Below are positions 34,952 through 46,095 of a DNA stretch of 64,000 nt, in pieces. Below the pieces are notes generated by a model. That model did not search any database. It saw only the letters and a program-made list of their open reading frames with translations, and was not told the origin of the DNA. The stretch is taken from NCBI GenBank assembly GCA_009103225.1, contig RHPI01002090.1, positions 312,214 to 376,213 on the forward strand, read 5' to 3'. Source of the DNA: Chlorokybus atmophyticus. Lineage: Eukaryota > Streptophyta > Chlorokybophyceae > Chlorokybales > Chlorokybaceae. Position 1 is the stretch's first letter; each line of letters starts with the position of its first letter. Position numbers and translations under genes: made by a program.

Positions 34952-35600
34952 CTATGGCTGGTTGGCTTTGGGTGCGATGTAGTAAGGAGGGGACGTGCGT
35001 TGCGCAAGGCTCAGCAGCTCCTGGCGATCCACAGCAGCGAGAGAAGTGTCCGACTGCTCCTCCTCCCGTCTCATGCGAAGCGTGTACTGCTCCTCCAGCG
35101 GACTCCACATAGGCTCTACGCCCGTCGTGTCCAACTCATCAATGCAACGCACTGCAACAACAATCAACTCAGAAACAGAGACCAGAATTCCTCAACGTCT
35201 TGCATGTCAACATATGCAACTCATCGGCACAATTGGTGCACAGCATGACGTGACATGACATGACACGACAGTGCGAGCAGCTTTGCGTTGCCCACGCCAT
35301 GGACAACGTGTGAGTGAAGCAAGTCAATGCGCTGGCTTAAACAGCGCAACAATGCTCAACAATCGGCTGTGAACGTCTGCTTGTCATTGTAGTAAGACTT
35401 TCCCAGTGTCTCGCTCAAAACACAGGTTACTGCTTACCAAATTGCAGCAGGGACTCCAAGTCTGGGCGGAGCGCCTGTGTGTCTTGGACGGGCAGCGCGG
35501 CGAGCCTGGCTAGCTTGGTGAGGTCGGGCGTGTCCTTGACGGGGACGCTCTTGGACAGCAGTGAACGCACGGCCCAAGTGGCGCGGGGCGGGAAGGCCAT
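34952..35600 (-). CDS. GATC: Organellar Glu/Asp-tRNA amidotransferase subunit C
   Basis: Two exons, 35600-35438 and 35151-34952, close in phase to 120 residues. GatC stabilises the GatCAB amidotransferase that converts Glu-tRNA(Gln) to Gln-tRNA(Gln) in plast ids and mitochondria. The first about 20 residues (MAFPPRATWAVRSLLSK) fit an organelle-targeting peptide. The family helices follow: LTKLARLAALPV, LESLLQFVRCIDELDTTGVEP and MWSPLE, then the extended tail LRMRREEEQ and the C-terminal PPYYIAPK strand. It lies just upstream of SEN54 on the same strand; both act on tRNA, but in different compartments. Confidence 0.88.
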
Positions 35601-36653
35601 CAATCAGTCGCCTGAGCAGCATGCACACCCGCCCATCATGCACAGACGCACACATTCAACGCTGAGCGCAGCTAACAAGGAACAAGGGCAGGCACCATTA
35701 CAGCCAACCAGGTGAAGCAGGCAAAGTAGGCATAGTAGAGAAGGCACAGAGCTGCTGTGAGACCGTACCGTGCCACCACCGCCGCCGCCGTTGTCCCAAC
35801 TACACGTCGCCAAATGCGAAAACGCATAGCGTCAGGAGGGTTTGCAGCGCGTCATCGTCGGCGTTGTCGTTGTTTGCAAGCTTGCGGGCTGCTTGCGGGA
35901 GCTGATCGGGTTCATGGTGGGCTGGCCTGAGCTGAAAACGGGGTGTTGTGGAGCGCTAGGCCTACAAGCGTTGGCCAACACAAATCTCTGCACTGCTTCA
36001 TAGGTGAGTCACGCTGATCAGCAACATGCACGTGCGTGATGAATGCTGCTTCGATGAGGGGGGAACAAATGGCCGACGGTCAAGGCTGTGGCATTCTGTG
36101 CATGTCACGCATGTGTTGAAGCCATCAGCATTTATTCGATTGACTTGCATGACGCTGGGTTTGTGGCTGTAGTATTGTGTGGTTATGACGCTGTCATTGA
36201 GCGTCATTGCGAGGCTGTGTCACGCAGCACTTGCCGATATATATGCTCGTCCCCTTCCCCTCCCCTTTGCCCCTCGCTTGCCTCCAATGTGCCCCCCCCC
36301 CCCTCCCCCAAATAACCAGACCAATGCACATCCAGTTCAAGAAATTAGTTGCTGAGATGCACACAACTTCTTACTGGCAGTTGGACTGTGCTGTTGCCGG
36401 TCTGCAGTGGCTCAACATCAGTGTGTGATACACGCTATGGTCATTGTGTTCAGATTGACTGTGCAAGGGAGGGAACACAACAGCCAAGTAGTTGCGGCGG
36501 TTTGTCTGGTTGCACCAAACATGGCAGGCACACGCTAGGTACGGGCTGAAGGTCTGCAGCTCAACATACCGACAAGTGCGGGCTTGCAGACCATGGAGCA
36601 GATGAAACATAGCTTACGAGTACTATGGATTCCTGTCTAAGTAACTCGCGACA
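35601..36653. promoter_or_regulatory. Divergent region between GatC and SEL1L
   Basis: 1.05 kb between ATGs. A C run lies at about 36292-36309. The left part contains a 51-codon minus-strand frame (35827-35672) described separately. No other exon is supported. Confidence 0.45.
35672..35827 (-). CDS. Possible 51-residue membrane microprotein
   Basis: A minus-strand ATG at 35827 opens a 51-codon frame with a basic start (MRFRIWRRVV) and one long hydrophobic stretch rich in Tyr, Phe and Leu (ALCLLYYAYFACFTWLAVMV), ending at TAG. It stops 72 bp before the GatC ATG on the same strand. It could be a small single-pass protein, an upstream frame in the GatC leader, or chance. No family was recognised. 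Confidence 0.25.
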   Translation of the reverse strand: MRFRIWRRVVGTTAAAVVARYGLTAALCLLYYAYFACFTWLAVMVPALVPC

Positions 36654-36683
36654 ATGCATGCAGATCCAGCCTACGCAGTCAGC

Positions 36684-39600
36684 ATGCGAGCGCGAGCAGG
36701 CTGGTGGCAGGGCAGCCTGCTTTGCTGCTGCTTGACAGCATGTTGGTTGCACGCCTCGCACTGCACACATGCCAGCGCTACCACCAAACCGACTGCGGAT
36801 GTGTTATACGAGGAGGCCATGCGGTACGCTGCTTGCTGGAGGCTTTGATTTGTGGATTGCACAGGCACAGGACAGACTGTAATCTGAACACTGCAATGTG
36901 ATCGTGCCAACACCACTTGCACAACAGGCACAGGGCTTTGCGAGACACGCAAGCTGCTGAGCAGTCGCTTGCAGAGCTGCGTGAGGCTGCGGAGAGGCAC
37001 GAGGTGAGCTATACACACTCCTATGCGTGCGCACGCACACACGCATATGACTTTGTCGAGCCTCACTTGTGAAGTGTACTATACTTCTGCACACAGGCCG
37101 GTGACGGCGTGCAGCAAAGCTTTGAGGAGGCCGCACGCTACTATGCGGCTGCGGCGAATGCGGGGGACGTGCAGTCGCAAGAAGCAATCGCGTTTATGCA
37201 TGCAACTGGTGTTGGGGTTCCCAGAGACATTGCAAAGGTAGGACAAGCATGAAGTCGCACACAACAATGCAGCAACCTACTCACAATATTTAACTTCTCG
37301 TTCTGGTTAACAAAGTTGGCTCGTCATCCTCGTGCACAAGTAATGCGCTCTGCCTGCAGGCTGTTGTGTACTGGCACTTTGCTGCGCCGGATGGCTCTTC
37401 CCTATCGCAGATGGCGCTAGGCTATCGATCCAGTCAGGGTCTCGGCCTTGCAGAGTCTTGCAGACATGCCTTTGTTCACTACCGCGCAGCAGCGCAGACA
37501 GGTGTGTGTGATGTCAACTTCTGGTGATGTCAACTTTTGCTGCTGTTGTAGTACAACACATGTGTTGTACAACGGCACACGCATTGTACAGCACAACAAT
37601 AACAACAACATATACAACATGCGTGTCGTTGTACAGGTTGTGTGTTGTTTTGTGGTGGTGGTGTTGAAAATCAACCACCTTACCATCAGTTTGCTCCCAG
37701 TTGCCTCAGCGGCGGAGGTGCCCGGAAGGCTGCCGCTGCCTTACAGGCGGGTCCGCCTCGCCGCACAGTCGGCTCCGGGCTACTACTCCAGCACCAACGA
37801 GAAAGAACTCCTGCAGTTTTATGAGTACAACGCCGACATGGGCAACACCGACGCGCAGGTGTGTGGATGCGGCTGTGTTGTTCCAATTCACCCAAGCAGT
37901 TTTCATGGCATGATGCAATGTCATGCTTCCTCCACTGTTGAATTGAACACAATGTGAGTAGGTTGCTATCGGCGAGCTTTTCAGCAGAGGTTCTAGCGAA
38001 CTGTCGAGAGATACCAGCAAGGCGCTGTACTATTTCAGACAGGCTGCAGCTCAGGTAGGTGCCTTTCAATGGGATGTCATTACGCACATCCTAACGAGAG
38101 AAGTTGTAAAATGTGACCTAGTTTTGATACGCGGGCAACATGGCAGGGTGATGCAGACGCCATGGCACAGGTTGTCATGAAGTGATGAGTAGCAGTGTCG
38201 AGCTGCCCATGGTGGTGGTGGTTGTGTTCTAACATGTTGGGGTGTTGTATTGCCACCAGCTCGGCACGATGTACGCGCACGGCCTGGACGTGGCTGCAGA
38301 CAACGAAACTGCGCTCGAATATTTCCGGCAAGCTGCAGAAAAGGCGAGTCATATGACGCGTCTCATGCGGGACAATGAGGGTGTTGCAAGCCACTTGTAT
38401 CTCAAAATGAACTGTTTTGCAGTCAAGTCCAGCGGGGCTTTACGGCTTGGGCATGATGTACTACGAGGGCAGAGGCGTTGATATCAACACGAACGTCGCG
38501 ATGCACAACTTCATGCAAGCGGCAAAGCTGCATGAGCCCAACGCACTCTACCGACTCGGCATGATTTCCTTAGGTGCCGTACAAACAAAATGACACCTAA
38601 ACATGGCTGTATATACGCATTTGTCACATGTAACTCGCTCCTCAGATGGTGCCGGCACAATGGAAGCGAGGCATGCAGGAGCAGCGCAGCGTTTCATGGC
38701 AGCGAGTTCGCAGGGGCACCTGCCATCCATGTACCAGCTGGCCCTGCTTCAGTTTCAAGGGCTGGGCGTCCCGGCCAGCTCGTGCTCTGTGGCAGTGAAG
38801 CTACTGAAACAGGTGCACATGTAAGGGTTTCCCTTGACTGCATCACCGCCGACAATTGACTGACCATTGGGCAGCCCGTGTGCAAGAGTTTCTGTTCTGT
38901 TTGGTAGGTTTGTGTGCTGATGATAAAAGCACAAGCAGGTTGCGGAGCAAGGAAGATGGTCGTCGAGCATACACGAGGCGTACAGCGCGTACACTGCTGG
39001 GAAATATCGCATTGCTCTGTACCTGTACTTGAAAGCTGCAGAGGCTGGTTACGAGGTGCGCATTGCATTCGGTGTGTCTCACATTATTGTAGTGTTGTGT
39101 AGCTCAGTGGTATGTTGCTTGCCAGCAGTGCTTGCTTGACTCGATTCGTGCCTGTATTCGGTGTGTGGTTGTTATAGCTGGCGCAAAGCAATGCTGCGTG
39201 GATGCTGGACAACGGCTACGGTGAGAGAGACATCCGGGTGCGACCGTCCCCTTCATCGCTGGAGCGGGCACTCTACTATCATGCGCGCTCTGCAGATCAA
39301 GGCAGTGTCCATTCCCTTCTGCAGGTCTGGGGCAGATGCAACATTTTGCATCTGGCAACCCATGTCTCTTTTATTGTGTGGTCTACTTGCGCACCAAAAC
39401 GAGTGTGTGCCAGCACTTGCTGAGTATTGCTGTGTACTTTTCAGATTGGGGATCATCACTTCTATGGGCGGGGTACTGGCATCGATGCTACCAGGGCATT
39501 CTCTCTGTACCAACAGGTGCCACTGAGTTTTGAGAAATCACGACATTGCAAATGTGGCAGTATGTCGGCAATAGCGGTCTTGACATTTATTCATGCTTCT

Positions 39601-39935
39601 TCAAACAGGCGAGCATGCTAAAAAGCGCGCAGGCGCACTTCAACATGGGCGTCATGCACGAGCACGGTTGGGGCGTGCCGCAGGACTTTCACCTCGCCAA
39701 GCGCAAGTACGACGAGACGCTCACAATGAATCCAGGCGCCATCCTGCCTGTCTACCTCGCGCTCGCCAAATTGCACGTGCATTCATATGTCGACGCCCGA
39801 GACTTGTGGTGGGTCGGCGACCGCCTGCTGAACCTCTTTGACAAGCACGACAACTTCGAGAGCATCATCATACTCCTGCTGGTGCTGCTGCTGACCATTG
39901 TCATGTACAGGCGCAATAACTTAGCACAGGTCTAG
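36684..39935 (+). CDS. HRD3: SEL1L/HRD3-type ERAD adaptor with Sel1 repeats
   Basis: Fourteen exons close in phase to 609 residues: 36684-36823, 36928-37003, 37097-37237, 37360-37501, 37710-37858, 37962-38054, 38147-38170 (24-nt microexon), 38260-38343, 38423-38573, 38646-38812, 38939-39055, 39178-39324, 39445-39516, 39609-39935. SEL1L/HRD3 (EBS5 in plants) recruits misfolded ER proteins to the HRD1 ubiquitin ligase. A hydrophobic signal peptide (GSLLCCCLTACWLHA) leads to many Sel1 repeats (AAAANAGDVQSQEAIAFMHATG, LGTMYAHGLDVAADNETAL, LGMMYYEGRGVD, IGDHHFYGRGTG, MGVMHEHGWGV). The family block NPGAILPVYLALAKL and one C-terminal membrane helix (IIILLLVLLLTIVMY) follow, with a short cytosolic tail. 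Intron 8 appears to use a GC donor (AAG|gcgagt). An ATG 30 bp upstream (36654) is also in frame. Confidence 0.93.
37551..37570. repeat. Perfect 20-bp palindrome in SEL1L intron 4
   Basis: GTACAACACA is followed directly by its reverse complement. A further imperfect inverted pair around 37570-37635 lies in the same intron. Confidence 0.85.
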
Positions 39936-40109
39936 TGTTGACAAGTACAGAATCAGCCGGCAGTTGAGCTTAAACCAACTGTCAGACTCTTGGTGTGCTG
40001 AGACGCCATAAATCTATATTGCCACTGCCAATAACACATTGTCTGTGTAGCCACTGGATGACACGCTACACGCTGGAGCACAGGCTCTTGTCATAGTAGA
40101 CTGTTTCAG

Positions 40110-41828
40110 TCATGTTGGCGCGCGTCTTCTGATCAACTCTCTAGAGCGCATGTCTGCCTGCCAAGCATACAACGCAAATGTTTGTTTGTTACACGAGTGT
40201 CTGCGCGCAAGACCACAAACCAACCTGGCGAATGGGTTCAGGCACACGATACCGGCAGCAGAGCGTGACCAGCTTGACTGCCGTCTGTAGTGAGAGCCGG
40301 TGACCCACCGACACAAACAGCGGGCGGGCGCTGCCAGGGCAACTCCGCAAAGCCTGAGCGAGAGAGCACAAACACACACTTGTCAACGTGGCCAGAGTTC
40401 ATGCGGGAGCGAGAGAGCAAAGACACGCGGCGATGCGGAACATTCTGATTCACGCACCGCACCCCACGTGCGTCCCGACTGGCCGATGAGAGGGAGCCAA
40501 TCACCCGCAGCGGATGTCTCCCGCGCAGCTCGCGCTTTTACGTCCACAGTTGTCAGCCCATCCAGTTGCAGAAACTACAATAGCACAGTGGTGTTCAGGC
40601 TGTGATGCTGCGAGGCTATCGCTGTGCACTGCAAGAAGCACACAGCAATATACGTGCATTCTTGCCAACTCCTATGGTTGGAATGTCTGCGAGTATGCCG
40701 AGCTGGCAAGCCAGTCCACAGCCTGGCAGGTCAAGTTGTTTAAGCGACAACAGAGGGTTTAAGGTAGCTTATAGCAACCATCAACTGTACAATGTGTGTC
40801 ATCACTGTCGGTTGTACCGACTGCCTCTCTCAAACAATAGATGCTTGACTGCTTACCCCGTGGGTGTAGAGTCCCGTTCCCGTCAACCATAAGCACCTGC
40901 ATGCGGCCATCAGCGCAATCAGAGTCAGACATGCATAGGTGATGATGACATCGGAACCGATAAGACAAGTAGCTTGCAGACCTGCCTGAGGCATGATGGC
41001 GGGTTGACTTGCGCGCAGCTGTGCGAGCAGTGACAAAAGCACTGGGCACTGCAAAGGCAATGAAATGAGAATGGCACCAATACTCAGCGGTTACACTGTG
41101 CCATGTGTACGTGTATGCGTGCAAGGGGGACGTGCATGTTTGCATACGGCTAGGAGGACATCTGGGCGGTTGTCTCCGTGCTAATGTGTGAGTGGGCATG
41201 CGTGTAGATGCACGTGGCTGTGCAAGAGTATGTGCATGCCTGTCCCTGCACGAGTGCGAGCGCAAGCGTATGTGTACGCGAGTGTCTGTGTGTGCATGCG
41301 CATGTGTGGCATGCACTGCAAGCAACCTGGCAAGAGTGCGTGTACCTCCCGGAAAGCCAGATACCCGGCAACATAAGGCGCGGTGATCTGCACGGACTGC
41401 ATGACCTCCTGAACAACCTGCCGAGGAAGACGCAACGTACTCATCACACCTTCGACCACCTCCACCAACCCATCCTACCACAAAACACTCACGTGACCTC
41501 CTTCCCACCTCCATCGAAGGGTACTCCAGCACAACAAGTGCCGCGCACGCCATCTGGCCACTGGACATGATGCCGCTCTGGTCGTCGCTGTCGCCATCGA
41601 AGCTCACGTCCACTCCGCCGATGTACCGCAGCGGCGGCAGGTGAGGCGCCTCCTCGGCCGTACGCCAGGGAGGGCGCCAGGGGACGTCGTCATGCTCGAT
41701 GACTCGCGCACGAAGCTCGTCCTGCTGACTGCTTGGTGGTGACAACAGGGTTTGCGAGTCAGTCTGATGTGCAGTGCTTGCTGTCAAACACACACATGCA
41801 CACATACGCGCGCACGCACACGCGCGCA

Positions 41829-41877
<49 letters not shown>

Positions 41878-42457
41878 TCCTAGACGTGCCCGTGCGAGCA
41901 CCTTCGTGCACAAACATACACACGCACGTGTGTTCATGCGTACGCGCATGTTGTATGAAGCACGTAGGTGTGCTGCATGTGTGTTGTGTTGCGCGTCTGC
42001 TGTAGTCACGGTTGGCATGTTTGTGATGGCTAGCAGCGTAGTAGCTGGCTTATAGCTTTTTGCAAACCGGTAGCTCAGCAGACTGCTTTACCGCTTGTCA
42101 GCACTCTGTGCTTGCTCCACCCGCTAGTACTGCTATTGCTGCTGCGCTTGTGAGATTAAAAATGCGGCCAGCTTGAATGCTTTGCATGTTTCCATCCATG
42201 TTCACCACAACCAAGCAAGTTGAGAGAGTGACAAAAGTCGTTCAAGGCGGCCGCACAGGCTGTGTGCGGCACAGCACCACTCTTGTGTTTGTCTTTGCCA
42301 AAGTGCTTTTACTGCTCACTGGACTGGACGCAAGCTAGGCAACCCACGCGCAGGCACACAACAACGACAACGACAGCCATGCCGAGTCGTACACACTGCA
42401 CCTTCGCCACAGGTTGAGCTGGTCGTCCAGCAGGTCGCCGCCGACTCCGGACGCCAT
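40110..42457 (-). CDS. Endonuclease V
   Basis: Nine exons close to 269 residues: 42457-42402, 41728-41509, 41417-41346, 41048-40986, 40896-40857, 40722-40658, 40574-40458, 40353-40225, 40157-40110. Endonuclease V cuts one phosphodiester past deoxyinosine in DNA or inosine in RNA; the eukaryotic enzymes prefer RNA. The RNase H-like core is intact: IGGVDVSF with the first catalytic Asp, [12 protein letters not shown] with the Glu, [14 protein letters not shown] with the next Asp, [36 protein letters not shown], and the final helix [17 protein letters not shown] with [17 protein letters not shown]. Two junctions need GC donors: CAG|gcaggt after exon 4 (good) and AAT|gcacgt after exon 6 (weak). 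A 419-codon minus-strand frame across this region is only partly real; most of it is intron. It is convergent with SEL1L (174 bp). Confidence 0.93.
41831..41874. repeat. (CA)n microsatellite in endonuclease V intron 1
   Basis: Pure CA run of about 22 units inside the 673-bp first intron. Confidence 0.95.
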
Positions 42458-42906
42458 GACGACGCTAACGCCGACACTACCGACAACTGCCACGTCATCT
42501 CACCCAAGTGTGAATCGTCGTCATCAACATCATCATCAGCACCATCATCAACATCTTGGCATGCAAGCAGCTTGAGGCGGCGGCGGCAGCGGCGGTGGAG
42601 GTGAAGGTGGAGGTGGCGGCAGATAGCGACGCAAGTGCCTACCTGCTGTTAAGTCTGCAAGTGCGGTAACCCTGATCAGACTTGCACAGGCAAGGTGTGG
42701 AGAGCATGCGTGCTGCCCACGTCTCCCTGTGCATGTTGCGTGCATGCTGGCAAAAAAAAGTTGCCTTTGGAACCTGTCGATCTGGCACCCCATGCTGCAG
42801 TTCTCTTCGCATGTTGTACGTGTTGCTTAGACTCCACCGCAACGTGGTTTTTAGCCACCCCAACCAACAGCTACACACACACGCATGCATGTGTCCACCC
42901 TCTCAG

Positions 42907-42955
<49 letters not shown>

Positions 42956-43084
42956 CTTCCTCAGCGCAACGCAATCTCTCACCCACCCACCCACCCACAG
43001 GCACACGCGCCGCACGCAAGCACTCAGTCACAGGAGTTGAGTTGAGGTCGTCGTTGCTTGTTGCTCTTCCCCCCTGCTGCTCAG
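42458..43084. promoter_or_regulatory. Divergent region between endonuclease V and the SDR gene
   Basis: 627 bp between ATGs. It contains an ATC-rich patch (about 42520-42555), a GGC/GGT-rich patch (about 42575-42625) and an (AC)n run at 42918-42952. No exon is supported. Confidence 0.45.
42918..42952. repeat. (AC)n microsatellite
   Basis: Dinucleotide run in the SDR upstream region, followed by a short CCCA tract at about 42980-42999. Confidence 0.95.
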
Positions 43085-44389
43085 ATGGCCGCTGCCAATA
43101 TCGCCCTGGTGACGGGTGCCAACCGCGGGCTTGGCTTCGAGGTCGTGCGGCACCTGGTGCAGCGACAGCCAGTGCTGCCGGCGGCAAGAGTGGAGTCGTC
43201 TCTCGCAGAGCTCGAAGAAGCAGTCAAGGTACTTGTGTGCATTCTGCCATGGTTGCAGTTGCAAACTTACTTACCTGCTCATGTCAAGTCATCTGCGCAA
43301 CATCAGCTGCTATGCTGTCTCATGTCATTGCATACTCTATGCACTGGTTGCTAGCTGTGAACACAGACTAGCATTGCTGAAGGTGTTCCACTCTCTTACC
43401 AACATCAGGCGGAAGGTGGGTCCCAACAGACAGAGCACAAGTTGGTGGGGAGGCTACAGCTGGACGTGTCGGATCCAAAAAGTGTCTCACAAGCCGCGGT
43501 GACCATTCAGCAGAAGTACAGCGGGCGGGTGTCCACACTGGTCAACAACGCAGGCATCTTTCTGGTGAGTGTCCGGTGTGGCCTCAAGAGACATGCAGGA
43601 CAGCTTGGGGTTATGTTGCATGCAGCTATACAGTTATACACATCAAGACTTGCAGGATGGGTGGGACCAAAACACTTGGGACGAGTCCATGCGCACCAAC
43701 TACCACGGCACTATGAACCTGACTATGCAACTCCTTCCACACTTGAGTGATGGAGCCAGGATAATAAACGTCACATCTGGTACGCACGACACGTAGTTGT
43801 CTTCCTCTTGTCTCTTCAAGCGTGTTGCCAACTACACTGCTGCTCAGGCTATGCGCGAAGGGAGTTTTTAAGCGCCAGCTACCAGAGGCAGATTGAGCAG
43901 GCCAGCACGCTGGAGGACTTGGCCAACATCAAGTTTGACGCCAGCGACCAGAAGATGTCTAACGGCGCGCATGCGACTTACAAGCTCACGAAAGCGATGG
44001 TGAACCGAGCAACGCAAATCCTGGCGGATGATCCAAAACTGACCAGCAGAGGAATTTCGTGCAGCGCAGTTGATCCTGGCTGGTGCAGGTGCATTACTTG
44101 TGTATTGGCTGTGGCATGCAATTACTGCCAGTCTGCTGGCAGCAGAGCATGCTGTGTGTACTTGCTATCGTTTTACCAGGCTGCAGTGCGCTGCGTGTGC
44201 ATGACATGTTGGGTTGTGAGATGTACGACAACTTTGGTGGTTCTCACGTAGTGCAGAACACGTATGGGTGGCCCGTCCGCCACGAGAAGTGCGAAGCAAG
44301 GAGCTGATTCGATATTGTACCTATGCTTGCATCCCAACCCCATGCCCACCGGTGGGTTCTTCTTGGATGGGAGGCCTGCCCGTGTTTGA
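43085..44389 (+). CDS. Short-chain dehydrogenase, carbonyl reductase type
   Basis: Five exons close in phase to 265 residues, the usual SDR length: 43085-43228, 43409-43564, 43656-43779, 43848-44088, 44257-44389. The enzyme should reduce a carbonyl with NAD(P)H. The nucleotide-binding motif TGANRGLG is at residues 10-17. NNAG follows the LVGRLQLDVSDP segment, the catalytic Ser is in INVTSG, and the Tyr-Lys pair is in TYKLTK. The carbonyl-reductase C-terminus is present: DPGWCRTRMGG, SAKQGADSILYL and PTGGFFLDG. An insertion between the Ser and Tyr (YARREFLSASYQRQIEQAST) also fits carbonyl reductases. The usual TDMGG reads TRMGG here. The substrate cannot be told. The coding region ends 3' of a longer downstream open frame that is not part of it. 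Confidence 0.92.
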
Positions 44390-46095
44390 AACCTTTGGCC
44401 CTCTGCGTGGTTGTAGCATAACAACGGCTGAGCCATGTTGCATAGCCACTGTCAGTGTGCGTTATGCAACATGCAAATCATGGCAAGGGCGTTGGTGCTT
44501 GTGTCAAGGCTCATGTGTGTATTGAAAACTATCAAGCTGGTGTATGTGAGATGTAAGCATTGGCTCAGGCTCCGTGTGCGTTCAATCCGCACAATTGGGA
44601 CAACAATCATGACATGCCGCAAGTTATTGAACGGAGACTGGAAGAGGAAATTGCACATTGATGATGCAATTTGCTTATGGTTAACATGTGCACGTGCTGT
44701 GATTGACGCATATACTCACTTTCTGCATATTTTACACTTGCTTTCATGTTGCTTGCACCTCGCTGGCATTCTGTTGATCTCTACAAGTTTACTATGCTGC
44801 AACCGTTAATTATATCAAATTGTATTCCCGGTGATTTTCATTTAGAATACAAATACAAATTGTGTATCAATGTTAAAACACAATGAAGCCGCTTAAAAGT
44901 GTTCAGTCGCAATGCCAAAACATATCGACTTTTGCATAATATGCTCAAGTGACTCAATAAAATATGCATATATATGTTAAAGACACATATATTACATTTT
45001 AAAGGTAACAATGTATTATAATCACGCGCTTCATTATCATTAAAAGTAAAGCAGACATAAAAACGTGTATTAGCAAAGAGGTAATAAAGATGCGTACAAT
45101 TTCAAACCCGTTCATGTAAATATCGCATCCTCGTATATGTTAACAGAATTCCTTGCGGATGCCGTTCAACGTGTGTGTGTTTTTTCAGCAAGGTATGAAA
45201 AAACTCATGTACGTCGCAAAAAATCATCAATATATATTATATATTATATATTGCAGTCACATGGCATTGCATAACGTTATTGTTCAACAACGAATATAAC
45301 ATTATTATAAATTACTTATCCAATCACAAGAGCTTGTTATAGCAGCTTATGTTCAGTTAGACGCAGCAATAGTATATTGGTTATTGCATGCGAGAAGTGG
45401 GCAGACTTGCATGGGCTCATGCATGGATCATCAATGGTGAATTACCAATGGTGGCATGGTAATTCATGCCGCATGAATCATGCGGCACGAAGGCGGCATG
45501 AATCATGCCGCAACTTTGGTTGTTAACTCATGCCTTGATTGCTGCGTCCATGCGGTCCCCCTGCCGCGCGCCCCAAAGTCGCGTAACGGGACACGCCCCT
45601 CGCTTTGCAATTCGTAATTGGGGGAGCGCCGCGCACCGGCCAAACAGAACCGAAACATGCTCGCCGTCGGCTCCGACCGTCGCGCGCCTTGACCGACCGG
45701 AGCTTTGAATATTTGAATACCGGAGACAAATATACAAAACCGCTTTCTCGCACAGGCGGGAAGACCAAACCGACCTTGGTTGGTGTCCTTCCCCCCCAGT
45801 CTTTCACCCCTTCGACGACCAGCGTCAAAGGCTCATGATGTGACATTCCACTCAGTTTGGTGTCCTACTAGGGGTTGGAGTTGGCACCAGAGTTCGAAAC
45901 CCTAAGCTCAGCTTGCCGTTTTGCCTCAGCGTGTGTGTACTGCTTGGCTTGCTAGAGAGGCGGCGACGGTGGCGGTGTTGGGTGCGGCGTGGAAGGGAGG
46001 AGGCCTGGTTCTGGGGGTGTGGTGGATTGAGGTTACTGGCCGAGAGCTGAGTGTGTTGTGTGTGGGGTGGCTTCCCTTTCCGCTCTGCTCACGCC
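44390..46095. other. Intergenic region: AT-rich block then CpG-rich block
   Basis: 1.7 kb. About 44800-45400 is very AT-rich with a TATATATTA stretch near 45230-45255. A triple hairpin cluster (45439-45511) then marks a switch to CpG-rich DNA (about 45520-45840) unlike its surroundings. The last about 250 bp lead into NSE4. No exon is supported. Confidence 0.5.
45439..45511. repeat. Cluster of three hairpins
   Basis: GAATTACCA/TGGTAATTC arms flank a 9-nt loop (about 45440-45466). GCCGCATGA and its complement (45468-45486) and GCGGCATGA and its complement (45493-45511) each surround a single A. The last two are near copies in opposite orientation. Confidence 0.85.

Noticed and set aside
40759-42018. 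419-codon minus-strand open frame
   Set aside because: Only the part at 41509-41728 (IGGVDVSF region) is endonuclease V exon in this frame. The rest is intron, including a (CA)n run read as Cys-Val repeats.
44083-44809. Open frames around and after the SDR last intron and exon
   Set aside because: The in-phase SDR exon 44257-44389 carries the family C-terminus; the longer frames are in other phases.
45880-45905. GTTCGAAAC resembling a tRNA T-loop
   Set aside because: Flanking bases do not pair as a T-stem and no acceptor or anticodon arms fit upstream.
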